This document shows positions 11,901-25,700 of a DNA stretch of 64,000 bases, piece after piece (positions within the stretch are counted from its first letter, which is position 1; every line of letters starts with the position of its first letter). The DNA comes from Varanus komodoensis (Eukaryota > Chordata > Lepidosauria > Squamata > Varanidae). The position numbers and the translations under genes were made by a program. The notes below the pieces were generated by a model. That model did no database searches, was not told the DNA's origin, and saw nothing but the letters and a program-made list of their open reading frames with translations. The stretch is from positions 34,630,040 through 34,694,039 of the forward strand of contig NW_025336481.1 in the NCBI RefSeq assembly GCF_004798865.1, given 5' to 3'.

Positions 11901-12379
11901 TAAACTCATCAATTTAAGGCCCTTTTGCCAGCTGGATTGCACCTAGTCCGTTCCATACCAAAATACATAATGTGCCCTGCTCCAGTTGTGGCTGCTAGGA
12001 ATCTGTGTCCTGTACTTCATGTCAACTGCAGCTTAACATTCTTTCACATTCAAAATTCACTATGTGGGGAAATCAGGATGTAAACATTCGCAAGAAAATG
12101 TTTGTTTGGCAGACATGGATAGACAGGCTGATTTTTACTCTGGTCATCTTGTTGATTCTGATGGTAATTTTTTCCATTCTCTATTTTGTAGGTTGATATA
12201 AATTGTCAGCTGCCTGACAGTGTATTAGAAATGTGTTAGAATCTAGGTTTGTCCAGCAAGTTGTACACCTTCAGAGTTGTCTGTATGATAGGATGTATTA
12301 AGGCCAAATAACTCTACCAGCCTACAGTTTATGTTGATAAATATTTAATATTGGTGAATAAATATGATACACAGACTAT
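8991..12379. other. Intergenic DNA between MICU3 and ZDHHC2
   Basis: No host coding exon recognised. At 9603-9694 a degenerate dispersed unit begins GGCTGCAATTCTATAGCC. At 9939-10025 there is an exon-like block on the plus strand with good splice signals (see findings). A 63-codon plus frame at 12005-12196 ends in a hydrophobic run but shows no family likeness. The rest shows nothing. Confidence 0.45.
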
Positions 12380-13112
12380 CAAGCAAGAATGGAATAATAA
12401 ACTGAAATACCCCAACCAGTTGAGAGCTTCATTATTTCAAAAGGGGTTATAGATCTCAGGCTACACTTAATTCAGCAAAAGTTGATGTTTCAGGTATATT
12501 GGATACAACAATGTCTCTTTAACAAGGGTTTAATTAAATCAGCCTATTGTTGGTGTAATGCTGCTAATACTTTTCTTCAAATATTTTGGCAATGCCCCAT
12601 GGCAGCTCCCATTTGGAAGAAAGTGAGAATTTGGATAAATCTTATAATGGAAAGTTCTTTAATACTTAAGGATGCACGTGCTCTTTTGAATTGCCTACCC
12701 ATATCTTGGAATCTAATGCCAAGGTCAACCTAAATGGATTTTTGGGCACTTTTGACAGGGAAAAGACTAATATTACAATACTGGAGGAATAAACAACCAC
12801 CTGTAATAACACAGTAAGTGTTATTATTATAATTAAAAGTTATTATAAAAACTTTCCATTTTTAATGAGGTCATTTTAGGCACAATCTACCAAATGATAG
12901 ATATATGGATATATGTGGTTCCTTTGTTGAAGCATATGTATAATTATTTTAATAACGTTAGTATGTTCTGCCATATACTAATATCTGCAATAAGTCTTGA
13001 ATGTTGACAGTTAAATGCCTTATATGTTAAAACACTGGAGAATCAAAGGGGAATGTATGGGGAAAGGATGTGATATTATCTGAATACATGTTCAAAATGT
13101 TAATAAAAATGG
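12380..13112 (+). repeat. L1 LINE 3' end
   Basis: The plus strand encodes YCWCNAANTFLQIFWQCPMA followed by APIWKKVRIWI, the C-terminal L1 ORF2 cysteine block (typically CWRC…HMWWECP…FWK), with the first half of the CxxC kept. It continues into an A-rich tail ending TGTTAATAAAAATGG near 13110. The 5' part is gone and the frame is broken after residue 83. Confidence 0.75.
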
Positions 13113-16100
13113 AAGGGTGATACTTTTATCTTTTACTGGATACACATTTATAGATCCTTTCCTATGCATTTCCTTGGAGAACAGAGTGTTTGCTAGTGAA
13201 TTTAAAATATTGATAGTTCAATTAGTAATTAATCATCCTTAATAGAAGCATCTGCAGGAACTGTTGTATTACCAGAGTTTGACAGCAGATTAAGCAGTGG
13301 GAGGAATGCCGTGAGAACAGAGTTCTTTTTCAGTGATGTGCTGGTGGAGATGCAGATGCAGAAGTCATTTTGTAAGAAAGTATTTAAGCTATCTTTTAGG
13401 GATGGCTGTCACATTAGGATCACTACTGGTATTTATGTGACTTGAAAATTTTGAACCAATTGCACAAAATGAAAATAAACAAAGTTAAGGATGAGAAAGA
13501 CCATTTCCCAAGGCTTCTTTAGCTAAATACTCCATCTAGTCAAATGCAGAATGGTTACAACTAGAGTTGATTGTTCAACTTGCTTTCTAAACCAATCTTG
13601 TTGCACAAGTTTCTTTTTAGTCATGTGTACATTTATTAGAGAATAGAGACGCATAAAATTTGGTTAAACATTATGTAATTGATATTTGACTCTCCAGATT
13701 TAAAAAAAAACCCTTAAAACATGTAAGTAACTGTTGAGAATGCTTAGATATGCCCTGGACAGGCCACTGTATGCATTAATTATATAGCTGAAGGCATTAA
13801 ATGGCATACTGGGTTAATCCATCCATTACTGAAGTACATTAGTGCTTCTACTCTTACTTGTAATTTCTGATTCTGGTTAGTAGGTGCCTAGTGGATATTC
13901 CTTCTTCCACAGCTGGCATTTTACAACTGCAGGAAGAGTCAGAGAAGGGAAACCACAGAGGATGCAGTGTTTGGACAGGTCTGATGCATGACAACTTATA
14001 CAGAAGATAGCAAAATAAGTAATTACACAGACAAAATACAGAAAAGTTATTTGTTTAAACCATTTATTCAAATCAGACTACAAAGAAAATAACTCATTGC
14101 AGCAGTTTGTCTGTTAAATGTTTTAAAAGAAAAAAAAACAATGAGGAATGATTTTATTAAAACAATGTATGGATATTTTAGTTTGATCTTATTAGTAGTC
14201 ATGTAAAATACTATATTGGGTGGTCATAACCAGACTGTACAAACAATGTCTATGTAAAACTAATTCAAGGGATAATGGATATGATGAACGACACATTCAT
14301 CTAGTCTCTAGTATTTCTCATTCTACTCCCATGTTCTGGTTCCTTCCATGTCTGATTTTAGTTGTCAATATTTCTTTTGAGGGTTTTTTTTTCCAATTTA
14401 TGCATTCTGTAAAAATCGAGTAAAGCTGTTGAAAATTATGGGTGTCATTCTGTACATAAGAATTTACTTCACAATCCAAATAATTTCAGTGAACAAGATT
14501 CAAGAGATCCTGCTTTGTAAGCAGAAGGCATGTTTGCTTGCATGGGAGAGTAACCAAGTTCTCTTCTTCTGCAGCCATCTGGCCTCACCAAAATGCTGCT
14601 CTGAATGTTCTTCCAACTCTTAGGATCCAAGTTTCAGGGATACAAGGAGGCGCTTGAAGAAAGGAAATTCAGTGGCAAAGGGGGTAAATAAGGCAAAGGG
14701 GGTAAATTCCACAAAATGGAATCTTTAGATCAAAATTGCATTCCATGAGTGCTATTTCTATTTTACTGAAATAATTGCTGAATGTCCATTGCTTTTAATT
14801 AAGTCAGAAGTAAATTCCATTCAAGATTGAAAATATACCACTGTGTTCCCTTGTGTTCCACATTTACCTGGTCATGGCTTATATGTTCTTGGCAGAATAG
14901 GTTTATTCTTCTCTAATATATGTATAACATGATTTGTGATGTGTTAGTATTGTAATGCGCCTGTACATTCATTTGTAAAACCCCTCAGAAATGGGGAACA
15001 TGAGGGGGTAAGAGAATCAAGCCTGCTTGTACATAGCCTACTGAATTAGTGCTTGGATGCAAGGCTATGTAGATGAAGATGGTGGTATACATGTCTCCAG
15101 CATGTGGAGAGATTACTGCCGCATAAGTGTGTGAATTGGCCACTAGACAACACATAAACTGAAAATTGTGCTCTATATTTATTAAAAATTCATCTACTAT
15201 GTAAGATTTATTTTAAAAAGCAGCCACAAAAACTGTAGCTTATTGCTTGCAGTTTTTACAAGATTTCTATGCTGGATTTCTCACTAGTGAACTCTTCATC
15301 AACTCAGTATTATAAATTGATGGCATTTACATTTATCTTCCTAACTTTTTATGACGGCTTTGTGACATTATTGCAGGCATTGCATTCCTGTTGCAAGTAT
15401 AAAAACCAAAAATAAACTAGCAAACAATTTTTAAACTGTTGCATGCTAGTCACCAGAATAGATAACGCATCTGTATCCAATGTTGTGCAATATACGTCTA
15501 AAGTAATTTTAGCAGATTAATCTAAATAAAGTACAAAAGAAAAAAATTAGAGCACAATCCCTAAATATCTGATTGTCTGGGGAATGCTGTGAGTTGTATG
15601 GATTTTTTTCTGTCTTAGATCCAGCAGTAACTTAGTCCAACCAGAAAGAGCTTTTCCTCATGCAAGGAAAGATTCCTGATTATTTCTCTTCTCTGCATAT
15701 AGTCCCCTGTGGTCTTAGAGGATGCTTGATCTCAGGAATCATTTTGGGTGGCAAAGAGGGTTGCAGAAGGGAAAAACAGAGAAGGGCCATTTTGTGAACA
15801 GAATTCTGCTTACAGTTGTTAGGATCCAAGCTTTTAAATGAAAATACAACATGGAATGAATAAATTGGCTAGAAAACAGTCATATTTCCTTTTCTAATGC
15901 TATCCATAATTGTAATATTTAAAGACAGCACACTATGATTGACTTATTGAGTATACATATAATAAAAATGCTACTATCCTCAGACCAGTTAAGCCAAAAT
16001 ATTTAGTTTTATTTAATCCAATAGACAGTAATGAGAAACATGAGGATTAAATCAAAATACCCCAGTTTAAATGGTCTGTAGATAAAGCTTTTTAAACATT

Positions 16101-17659
16101 ATTTTAATAATCTTACATCTATCCATACTATGTTTAAACTATTAGAACTCTTGAAGTGCAGCTTTATAGATTTTAGCCTCAAAATTATTGGGCTGGACAC
16201 AGTATTAAATCAGTGAGACTTAAGCTACTAACTGAAGTCCCATTGATTTCAGTGGATCTACTCTATGGTTAAATCTGGATTCAACTCATAGTCTTCAATT
16301 TCAAAATGAACAACATTTCACATTTGCTATATGTACATCAGTTCATATACAATTACAAGGAAATATTTTTCCTTTATAGCTGTTATTAAAGGCACATTAC
16401 CAGTATAACGAACATAGCAAGAAAATGGAATGACATATGAGAATAAAATAAATACAACAGACTTAAAATACATTCCTAAAATAAATTCACATTTGAATAG
16501 ACTTTTGTAACCATTATATTTTATGTGAATTGGCTCCATGCAGCTTGGGACTCTACACATCTTCTTGTCAGCTGGATAGGAAACAGCAAGTGCAAATGCG
16601 GTTATGTGTACAGCTTCCTATTGCTGATTCAGTATTCAGGGCTCTGCATGCATTGCTCTTTCAGAAAAATGTTTAATTTTACCATTCATCTGTTTGTGGG
16701 GCTGGATGACCCTTTCCACACAAAACATTTTTAAAGTATCCATATGTGCAGCAAGGGCTGTTCCATGCATGTTTTCCCCCCCTTCATTTTAATGACTTTT
16801 ATTCTACCTTTCTCCACTGGCACAGATCAAAAGCAACTCACAAGAAAGCAATATGAAATATTAATATTATTGCTCTGAAATGGACAAAAGCTTTCCTTAA
16901 ATATAACCTATACCAGGGATGTAATTCTATGCACACTTACTTGGATGTAAGACCCACTGAATGCAGTTTGACACATTTCTAAATGAACATGCATAGGATT
17001 GCTCTATGAATGATTGAATAGAAAATCATTTCTAATAAACTTTTTACAAGGATTTACATAAATCCCATAAATGATATGAGTAAAGAAATATCAATAGATG
17101 GTTTGAGTTTCACTGACAGTCATCTTAACGAAATGAATAAAGCTTATACCAGCAGAGCACTTTAGGGATCATAGTCTAAGATGATAAGGTATTGCTACAG
17201 ATGGAAGATATTCAGGGTAATTATTGGTTTCTTATTTTTTATGTTGTTTACAAAGGAAACAAAGACAAGTGCAAGGATTAATGGTGATCAAATGTGTAAG
17301 TGTCTTGTTATTCATCTCAACATATCTCTATTTTGAAATTGCTTCCAAAGGTCTCTGAAGTGTTTCCTTGTTAAAGTCTTCACACAAACATAGTTCTTCA
17401 AGCCATATTTGGCTTTTCTCTGTTTATGAGTTAATACAGAATTAAAATTTATTAAAGAAAAGCTGTATAAGATGCAACTAAAATACAAAGTAAATTAAGT
17501 CATTCTAAGCAGTTTATAAGATACAGTTAATTTTTTCATTAAGATCAGAACAAAAAGAATATCAAGGTGGTTGCATCCTGTCTGGAAGAAATGAAGGGTT
17601 TCTTGTCCAATATAAGAGACCGATAAAGTTAAAACTGGTATTTAAAAATGTCTGCTTGT
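13113..17659. other. Intergenic AT-rich DNA
   Basis: No gene seen. Contains a 16-base direct repeat GGCAAAGGGGGTAAAT near 14678-14709, a half copy of the palindromic MITE near 15585-15617 (GTGAGTTGTATGGATTTTTT), and at 16180-16290 and 16919-17011 degenerate dispersed units, the latter running from GTAATTCTATGCACACTTA to CATAGGATTGC. Confidence 0.45.
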
Positions 17660-18836
17660 TCAGTCTAGTTCAAAATAATGGAAGGAAGGTTGGTGGCCAT
17701 GCAACATGGCTTTCGCAAAAACAGGTCCTGCCAGACGAACCTTGTGGAATTTTGGGATAGACCAATGCACTGTCCGATGGATTAGGGCATGGTTGACGGA
17801 ACAAAAGCAGAGGGTAACTATTAGTGGGGAATCATCAGGATGATGGCCAGTAATGAGCAGGGTCCCCCAGGGCTCTGTCCTGGGGCTGATCCTGTTCAAT
17901 CTTTTCATCAGTAACCTCAAAGAGGGGGCGACAAGTCTGCTGATCAGATTCGGAGATGATACTAAAATGGGGGCAGTGGCCACAAATTAGAAGCAGGTAC
18001 TCCAGATCTAGAAAGATCTGGACAGACTATGAAAGTGGGCAGGGGACAATAAGATGGTGTTCAATGCAGGTAAGTGCAAGGTGTTGCACTTGGGGCATAG
18101 GAATTGGTGTCATAAGTACAGGTTAGGGGACAAGTGGCTGAAGAGCAGCACTTCTGAAAGAGATCTTGGGGTACTGGTTGACTGCAGGCTAAACATGAGT
18201 CAGCAGTATGATGCAGTGGTCAAGAGGGCAAATGCCATCCTGGGTTGTATAGCCAGAAATATGGCTTCTAGATCGAGAGAGGTATTACTACCATTCTATA
18301 TGATTCTGGTGTGCCCACAACTGGAATATTGTGTTCAGTTCTGGGCTCCACATTACATAAAGGATATAGCCAGGCTAGAAGTGGTGCAGTGTAGGGCCAC
18401 AAGGATGGTGGCTGGATTGCAGGGAAATCCATATGAGGCGAGATTGAGGGAACTAGGTCTTTCCAGCCTGGAAAAGAGAAGACTAAGATGGGGTCTGTTG
18501 GCGACATATAGGTATGTGAGGGGGTGTCACACTGAGGTGGATAGAGACCTGTTTTCCCCTGCAGAGGAGGGCAGGACACATTCCAATGGAGCAAAGCTCA
18601 GGGAACCAAAGTTCGATTTGGATGCCAGGAAGTACTTCCTGACAGTTAGGACCCCTACACTATGAAATGGGCTTCCACGGGAGGTGGGTGAAGCCCCATT
18701 GGTGAGGGTGTTCAAGGATAAGCTAGACATGCACATGTTAGGCATGTCATGGGTGGAGCTGGCTGGAGCTGGGGGTCAGACTAGATGGCCCAGGAGACCC
18801 CTTCTGACTTGTTCTGTTTCTATATTTCTAAATTTA
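17660..18836 (+). repeat. CR1 LINE, reverse transcriptase C-terminal part and 3' UTR
   Basis: Long open stretch at 18054-18665 (203 codons) with CR1 signatures: [71 protein letters not shown]. Upstream remnants at 17670-18050 include QHGFRKNRSCQTNLVEF-like and GSVLGLILFN-like pieces in broken frames. The 3' UTR has the TAGATGGCCCAGGAGACCCC block. It is the youngest-looking CR1 in the window and lies antisense to MICU3, about 0.8 kb past its stop. Confidence 0.9.
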
Positions 18837-19637
18837 ATGTGGTTATAAAAAGGCATTTTCATTTTTGTATTTTTAATAAAGCATTAAACAACACACAAAG
18901 CAAAACAGAAAACAGCATTCTTGGTTCTCATAGAATTAATGCTGGTTAGGACTAGGTAAAACACTCTTTAATAAGCAAAAGATATCACTTATCCAATAAT
19001 TTTCAACTAACCACTTGCCCAAAGTCAGCAAAATTTGTTCCCCCAAAAAGTAGGTTGTTAGATAAAGAACACTAAATCTGCTATGTAACTTCAATGTGTT
19101 ATGAGTTTTTTTTCTAGTGGAAAAGCTCTCTTAAACTCTCTGTGTGTGGGGGGCTGGGTAAGGGGAGAGATTAATTATGAAAATATCAAATGTTTGTTTA
19201 TATGTTTTCAGTATCAAATCTACAACACATACATATCAAGTATAAGTCCATTTATAGAAAAACTAAACTGATCTAAGTGGAAAGCATTTTCTTGCACTGA
19301 ATCTAAATTCATATAGGCTAGTAAAGCAAATATGAGAAAATTTAATATGAAAGTGATGTATTTATGTATGCTATACTTTGTAGCCTTGAGAAGCAAAAGA
19401 CAAGTACTTGGAGTATGCCACTTATATTTCCAGAATTCAACAAGTTTATGTGTAAGTTCCTTCCTTGAGGAAAATGGATTATAGCTTGAAGTCTCATTTC
19501 TAATAAATATCGCTAAAACATATAGAGCTCACTTAAGTTTTCTGATGACCAATTTTCAACTGAAAAACCATTTGGCAACAGTGAGCCATTCTCATCAGCA
19601 ATCTTAGAAATACTAGGCAAAACAGACATACCACAGT
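18837..19637 (-). other. MICU3: MICU3 3' UTR and downstream flank
   Basis: Begins right after the TAA stop. On the minus strand it holds an ATTAAA-type hexamer near 19338-19343 but no clear AATAAA close by, so the mRNA end is not fixed. It includes the decayed duplicate of the last-exon boundary at 19342-19412. Confidence 0.5.
19342..19412 (-). repeat. Decayed duplicate of the MICU3 terminal exon boundary
   Basis: Aligns with 19670-19730, the end of intron 13 plus the first half of exon 14. Shared blocks on the plus strand include GAAAGT, GTATTT-TGTATGCT, TTTGTAGCC, TGAGAAGCA and AAGACAA, with a 4-base insertion in the duplicate. The minus strand keeps a CTTCTCAAG acceptor-like sequence and, in one frame, SIHKYITF opposite the real SIQKYTTF. 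It is in direct orientation, about 330 bp downstream of the true exon. Confidence 0.65.
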
Positions 19638-19706
19638 TTATCTGCTATTCAGTTCCTTCTTCACACAGGATTTGAAAGTAGTGTATTTCTGTATGCTTTT
19701 GTAGCC
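19638..19706 (-). CDS. MICU3: MICU3 terminal coding exon 14
   Basis: A 69-bp coding part: GYKSIQKYTTFKSCVKKELN then SR and a TAA stop. It matches human GYKTVQKYPTFKSCLKKELH then SR. Acceptor GCTTCTCAG. It carries the conserved C-terminal cysteine. The 3' UTR continues below 19638, but I could not fix a polyadenylation site. A decayed duplicate of this exon's acceptor region lies at 19342-19412. Confidence 0.95.
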   Translation of the reverse strand, partial: GYKSIQKYTTFKSCVKKELNSR

Positions 19707-22700
19707 CTGAGAAGCAGAAGACAACGTGTGCATATGTAGGCAACATGTGCAGGCAGCCAGAGATAAGTGCATGAAAATACAAAAGAATGCTCTTTGTTAG
19801 TCACAGTGTAGACAGTGTAGGATATAACATTCATGCACTTGTGATGCAACTATGTATTATACAACTATATTACAGAATGATTACTTTTTCTATAGTACAG
19901 GACTTAAAATCTTGGTAAATAATTTGCGCTGCTGATAAAAAGATATTGGAATACCATCTCAAAAACTGTAAAATAGTTTCTGCTGTTAACTTTTATGCAA
20001 CTTAAAATTATAACAAACATCCAGACTAAATTCTCTGGTGATACAGTAACTGTCCGCAAGGTGGCAGCTTAAACATACGAAATGCATACAGAGAAGATCG
20101 TTTATATCTACCCTTCAAAACAATTTTAAAAGCAAGTAGTACATTTGTTATGGAATTTGTTGGAATTCACCAGGAATATTCCACAATTTATAATTCTTAG
20201 GGGTCCATTCATAATTTCACACAATGAATTAATGCAAAATTACACAACAGTATCTGTAGAATCGTTTAAAAATACTTTGTGACAAAATTAATTTCAATGG
20301 CTACTATTAAGCCAATTTCTTGACTTTAGAGGGCACTCAAGACAACAGATTCAGACCTCTAAAACTACTTGAGGCAAAACTACCAGGCAAAAGCTTTTAA
20401 ACAACAATTTCCCAAACACTGTATTAACAAATTTAAGCCAACTTTCCACACATTGTAATGTCAAGATTAAACCTGCTAGATTATGAACTGATGACCTGCT
20501 TGAGTCACACTGAAATCTTTCTGCTTGTAGACATGGCTATGGGGAAAATATAAATTAAGGTTGGATGCAGCTAAACCATATGGCCATAGTTTAGCTTTGA
20601 GAACCACTATAGATTAAAAACAAATGTTGTTTCACTGCTGAGTATTAATACTTATTATTATAGATAGTAATATTTAAACAACAACATTTAAAATACCACA
20701 AAACATATCTATATGGCATAATTCTTAAACCCACTTGGGATTGAAAAGCAGTACAGGAATGTATTAAATAATTAACCTGCAAATGGTTGGGGAAATAGCA
20801 ATGCTTAGGTAGTTTACTTGCTGCTTATATATCTAAAACAAGTGAATAACAATTATTTTATGATTAAGATATCATCTAAAACTTACCCTGAATCCTCGAT
20901 GCAATCTGTCTTTCATGATGCCAATAAATTCTTTGTAGCTCAGTTGATCATCTTTATCTACATCAAAGATCTTGAAGACTGTGTTCACTAAATGAGGAGA
21001 AAGCTTCAAGCCCGTAGCTACATACACAGCACGTTTGAATTCATCTTAGGAACAAGGTGAAAATAATCACACAATGATGGCATTAACTGATCATCATACA
21101 AAAAAAATCCACCATTCCCCAATTCTGATAAATGCAATGTTGTACAACATCAACATCAACAACGCACCGTTGCCTTGTCAGTTTCCTTGTATGTTCCCCC
21201 ATTCTACTTGGGTATTCCCTTTGACATCTCAAACAAAAAGGAAATTGACCAAGACTACACATATTGAAGAGCTGCAGGAGTGCTCCTGTACACTGGTACA
21301 AGGCAAAGCAAGCAAGCAAACAAATTTGCACAATTTTATGGACTGAAAAGAAAAAGGTGGCAATGACAAATAGTGGATACTACAAAGTTCCATTTGGGCA
21401 TTGGTGGTGGAGCAGTCACTGGTAGTACCATGGATGATTTTGTGAAGAGTGGCAGGGGTCTGGGCTGCTCTTCTGATTGGCTCTGTAGCCAATCCTAACA
21501 ATCCACAATGAAATTGCTTCCCTGCATTCAGATGACATGGCAACTGATGATGGTTCAAAAAACTTCTAAACTAAGCCATGGATTGTCAGGGTAGCTTGTG
21601 CACAAAAAATACGCCACCCTGCAGAAATTGGTCCCAATTCAACAACTGTTTTAGCTAGCTACTCACAGTGGTTTGTCATATTGTACAAATCAGGTCAAAA
21701 TGAACTTTAGGACAAGCTCAACATTAGGACAGTCAAGCTTCAATAGAACTTTGCACCTAGATAGGGTGATGTGCTGTGGTTAATACTGGAGATACTGGTC
21801 AAGTCTGGATGCAATGGTGCACAATATTTTAGTATCGTGAAAATGGGCTTCAGTGAGCTTTGGATGTGCAACTCTGCCCCCCCCCCACCTTTCTGGCACT
21901 AATGAAAGGAGATAGGAAGCTTATGTTTCCATTTTAAATTAATCACAGTTTAGTGTGTTGTCTGAACCCTAAATAGTTATTTGAAACAAGATAGCTTCAT
22001 AAACAAGTTTAAGCTACCTTATTTCACTAAGACATGGCACATAATGTGCTTATGTGTTGAATAAGCACATTAAAGTTGAACATATAGTATAATGAACTTG
22101 CCCTGAGCCCAAAAGCCAGGATAGAAACTTGTATTCAGCTAAGGCCTTATGACCTTCCATTCTCTGGAACAGCACCAGAGATAATACCCTTGAAGCTGCC
22201 TTCCCTGATATTTCTGTAGATAAGGACAGCTTTTACAGTGAGACCAAACTTACTGAAGCAGCTTCCTTTCCCCATACCCATTTCTCAGGAGGGAGGGGTT
22301 AGAACTTTTATGTGCTGGTAGATCCTACAATAGTGGGAGAGAGCAACTTAATAAAATTCAGGTCTGATAGCACTATCTTTTTTCTTGGCACAGGGGGAGG
22401 AATTGATGTGTTGTTTGCCCAGGCAATTTTGCAGGCCCAATGGGCATCCCAGGCCTATTCAGGGACCCAGTGTGGCCACAGAAAAAGAGAATGTGTTTTC
22501 TTTTGCTTGTTTATATTCTGCATCCATGGTTCATCTTTGTATTCAATAAACGGTTTAGCATCTTTGAGACAGGTATTTTCCTGTTTTCCTAAGCATCTTT
22601 GAATCTGAAATGAGGTGCCTCAACTGGCCCAGGCCCCTATATTAAAACACCATATAGATTAACCGCAGTCTGTATGTGTTCAGACTACAGGTAATCTTAA

Positions 22701-25700
22701 ATTTCTACACATAACCACACCAGAGGAAGAGGGGAGAGGGTATGAGCCCAAGGATTGCTGCAGCTTGTTCTCAAAACAATAAAACCTGATTTGGTATTAT
22801 TAAGGTATTATTACATCCAAGTGGAACACTTGTGGATTTAGAAGAATCAGGACAACATATCTCTATAAAAAGGTTTATATAAGGGCAGCAAAAGTGCTAA
22901 AGTAATACAGAGTAGGTCTGTTCAGCCAATATTTATTAGCTACTGAGGAAAGTCTTTGATATACATGCATAATGCCTCATAGACTGCAAAATATGCATAT
23001 ATTTTGGGATTTTGGAAAGACAGGCCATCCAGAAGGATGCAACTACGTATAATATAACAACAGAAAGCTTCCAAAACACTATGAAACAACAGTGGATGAA
23101 TGTGGAAGAGCTGTTTAAGAAAAAGAGAACTGCTTCCCTTCTAATAGTAGGCATTCTCACCTTGTCCTATTGAACGGTTTGCAAAATTGTACATTTGCAT
23201 TGCAATTGCAAAGTCTTCTAGATTGTTCAGAAACTGGAAAAATGATCTGAATTCATCAAATGTAATGCCCTGTTAAACAATATAATATTGGTATTAGTGG
23301 CACAAAATGAATGGTGCAAGAATCTTTGCTTGTCTGGCACCAGCAGATAGAGAGCCATCACACATAGCTACCCACATAGCTGTAACACTTCTGTAGCAAG
23401 CCAAGCTGTATTAGATGAGAAAGGATGTCTGCTTCAATAGCACGGCCTGTGCTTACAGGAACTGCTTTGGTTATGATTTACTATTACAAAAACGTTGAGT
23501 AGTTTGAAACTAGAAGTAATATAATATACTCAAACCTTAAGTGGAAGTGTTAAATAAGGACATAAAAATAACTCATGCAACCCCATACATATTTATTCAC
23601 AAATAATCCTAATCAAGTTCAATAAGACGTATCCCAGGTAAGCAGTACTCTGAGTAAGCAATAATAGGACTGTAGTCTAGGTCTAGAATTGTCTTTTTCT
23701 ATTTTCTGACATTTATAGTACATACATTTAAAAATTCCAAGCTACAACTGTTTAAAATTCCAAGCTACAACTGTTTAATCTACAGTAGGAGGACTTTCCA
23801 GCTGAAGCCTTTAGAGGAAAGAATGTCATAGCAAGGTGCAAAGGACATCAAGTATTTTGCGTTAGTTACTTAAGAAACAGATCACAGCTAGATGAAAGAT
23901 TTGTTACTGTAAAATAATTCCATGCTCCTGAACAAAGCACACACAGTACTATCTACAAATGCTGGAGATATTTACTGCAACACCTGCAAAAACCTTATGA
24001 ATGGCTCCAGCTTGAGGGCATCCATCTCAAAAGTTAACACCACTAAAGGAAAGGACAGTTATAACAGTGGGATGGAAGAGACTCTACCTAAGCTACACAG
24101 ACTCATATCCATAAACTGCACATCAATTCATTACTGAAGTAACTTTAAAATCCTAAATTAGAGATTATCCAACTACCATAACAAATAGGCCAGAAGGCAG
24201 AGATCTTTCAAGACATTTCCCCTGCAATGTAGCTCAAATCAGTTCAGGATTGTAAACTGAAAAGAACTGTAGCTCAGGATCTTAGTGGGGCAGTATTTCT
24301 GTATATAAGGGTATCTTATTTGTGGAATTAGAAAATAAGACATTGGAATTCAAACTGTAATCTTTCTATTCCCACACTATGCACTTTAATATCCTTTTAA
24401 AGAGTCTGTGCTTCTGTAATGGGTTTGGAATGCAAGGCAGATAGTTAAAGAAAATAATGACAAGGTATGGGTCAGGAGGGAGGTGGCTTGAGTAGTTGTG
24501 TCACGTGATGATCCCACCCAATAATAATAAGTCAACTGGAGCAAGTGCTAGTTTTCAAATTCTCTGACAGTATAAATCTCATGCAGTTTGTAGTGCTTTC
24601 CTGCTTTTAACATAAATTAAGTCTGTCTGCAAAATCTGAAGAATTCAAAACACAGAGGTTTCTTCTGCTCATTAACAGAGCAATTCTTGAAATGCACCAG
24701 TGGGAAATAATGAAGTGGATCTATCACCACATTGAAAGCCCTTCTTGGTTGAACTAGTCAGAGTAAAAGATGTGTAGTTTTGCAGGGCTATTCAGCCTGA
24801 CAGTTCCATGTACTTACTATTTCCCCTCCACTGAAGAAATTGCCATGCAAGGTCTAATGCTATCATAGTCAATAGGCAAAGATCGGGTCCATCTAGGGCA
24901 CTGGAGAAACTTTGGACTCAGTAGTTCCTGCTCACCCTGCCCATGAGATGCTGCATTTCAAGGCTTACTGCAGATGGCAAATTTCTGCCTACCCAGGTTC
25001 AGTAGGGGCCTCTGTAGTAATGGTGTGTGTAGGGAACCCTATCTAGCCATCAAAACTGTGGGGTCGGGGAACAGGATGTGCTCCAATTCTCTCGCTTGCC
25101 CTCTCCTTATTTTGTTGGAATTAACTCATTTTTATGCCTCCTTTAATCCTGTGATTAGTATTTCTGTTTTTAGTAGTAGCTTATACTATAATTAATATTT
25201 CTTGATAGCATTATGCTTTAATCTAAATTTGCTGAGAACCCTATTTGTGTTGTTTATCTAAACATATTGGCAATTGTCGTTTTGTTTGTTTCTGTGTGCA
25301 CTCTTAGGTACCACTAACTGTTCAATTATCCTTACTGTTTCTCTCTCTCTCTCTCTCTCTTTTTTTTTTGGTCTCATAAACTAAAATGTCAAGACATGGA
25401 AATGTAGCCATGGAAAAGTCAAATTATTTACAAGTACTTCTAAAACAGTTAAACCTGATCCTTTTGCAAACAAGTAAAAGTGAATTGTATCCAAACCATC
25501 CCATGCTTGAAGAGGTACTTGTAACATCAACTCGATTAGTTTGCATTGATGCATTCAGTTTCCACTTGATCTTTATTGTTGAAATGTACTGTTGATAGCA
25601 CATTTGTTTCCTAACAAATATAGTAGCTGCCAACATTATTTACTTCTGTAACTGCTCAGGTTCTTTGAAACTTTTGTTTAGACACTGAAGAGCTACTAAT

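Noticed and set aside
12005-12196. 63-codon frame ending in a hydrophobic run, like a single-pass micropeptide
   Set aside because: The only likeness to small membrane regulators is hydrophobicity. It lies just upstream of an L1 remnant and has no supporting context.
19338-19343. MICU3 polyadenylation signal (ATTAAA on the minus strand)
   Set aside because: A single variant hexamer in AT-rich DNA is not enough, and it lies inside the duplicated segment region; the mRNA end needs transcript data.
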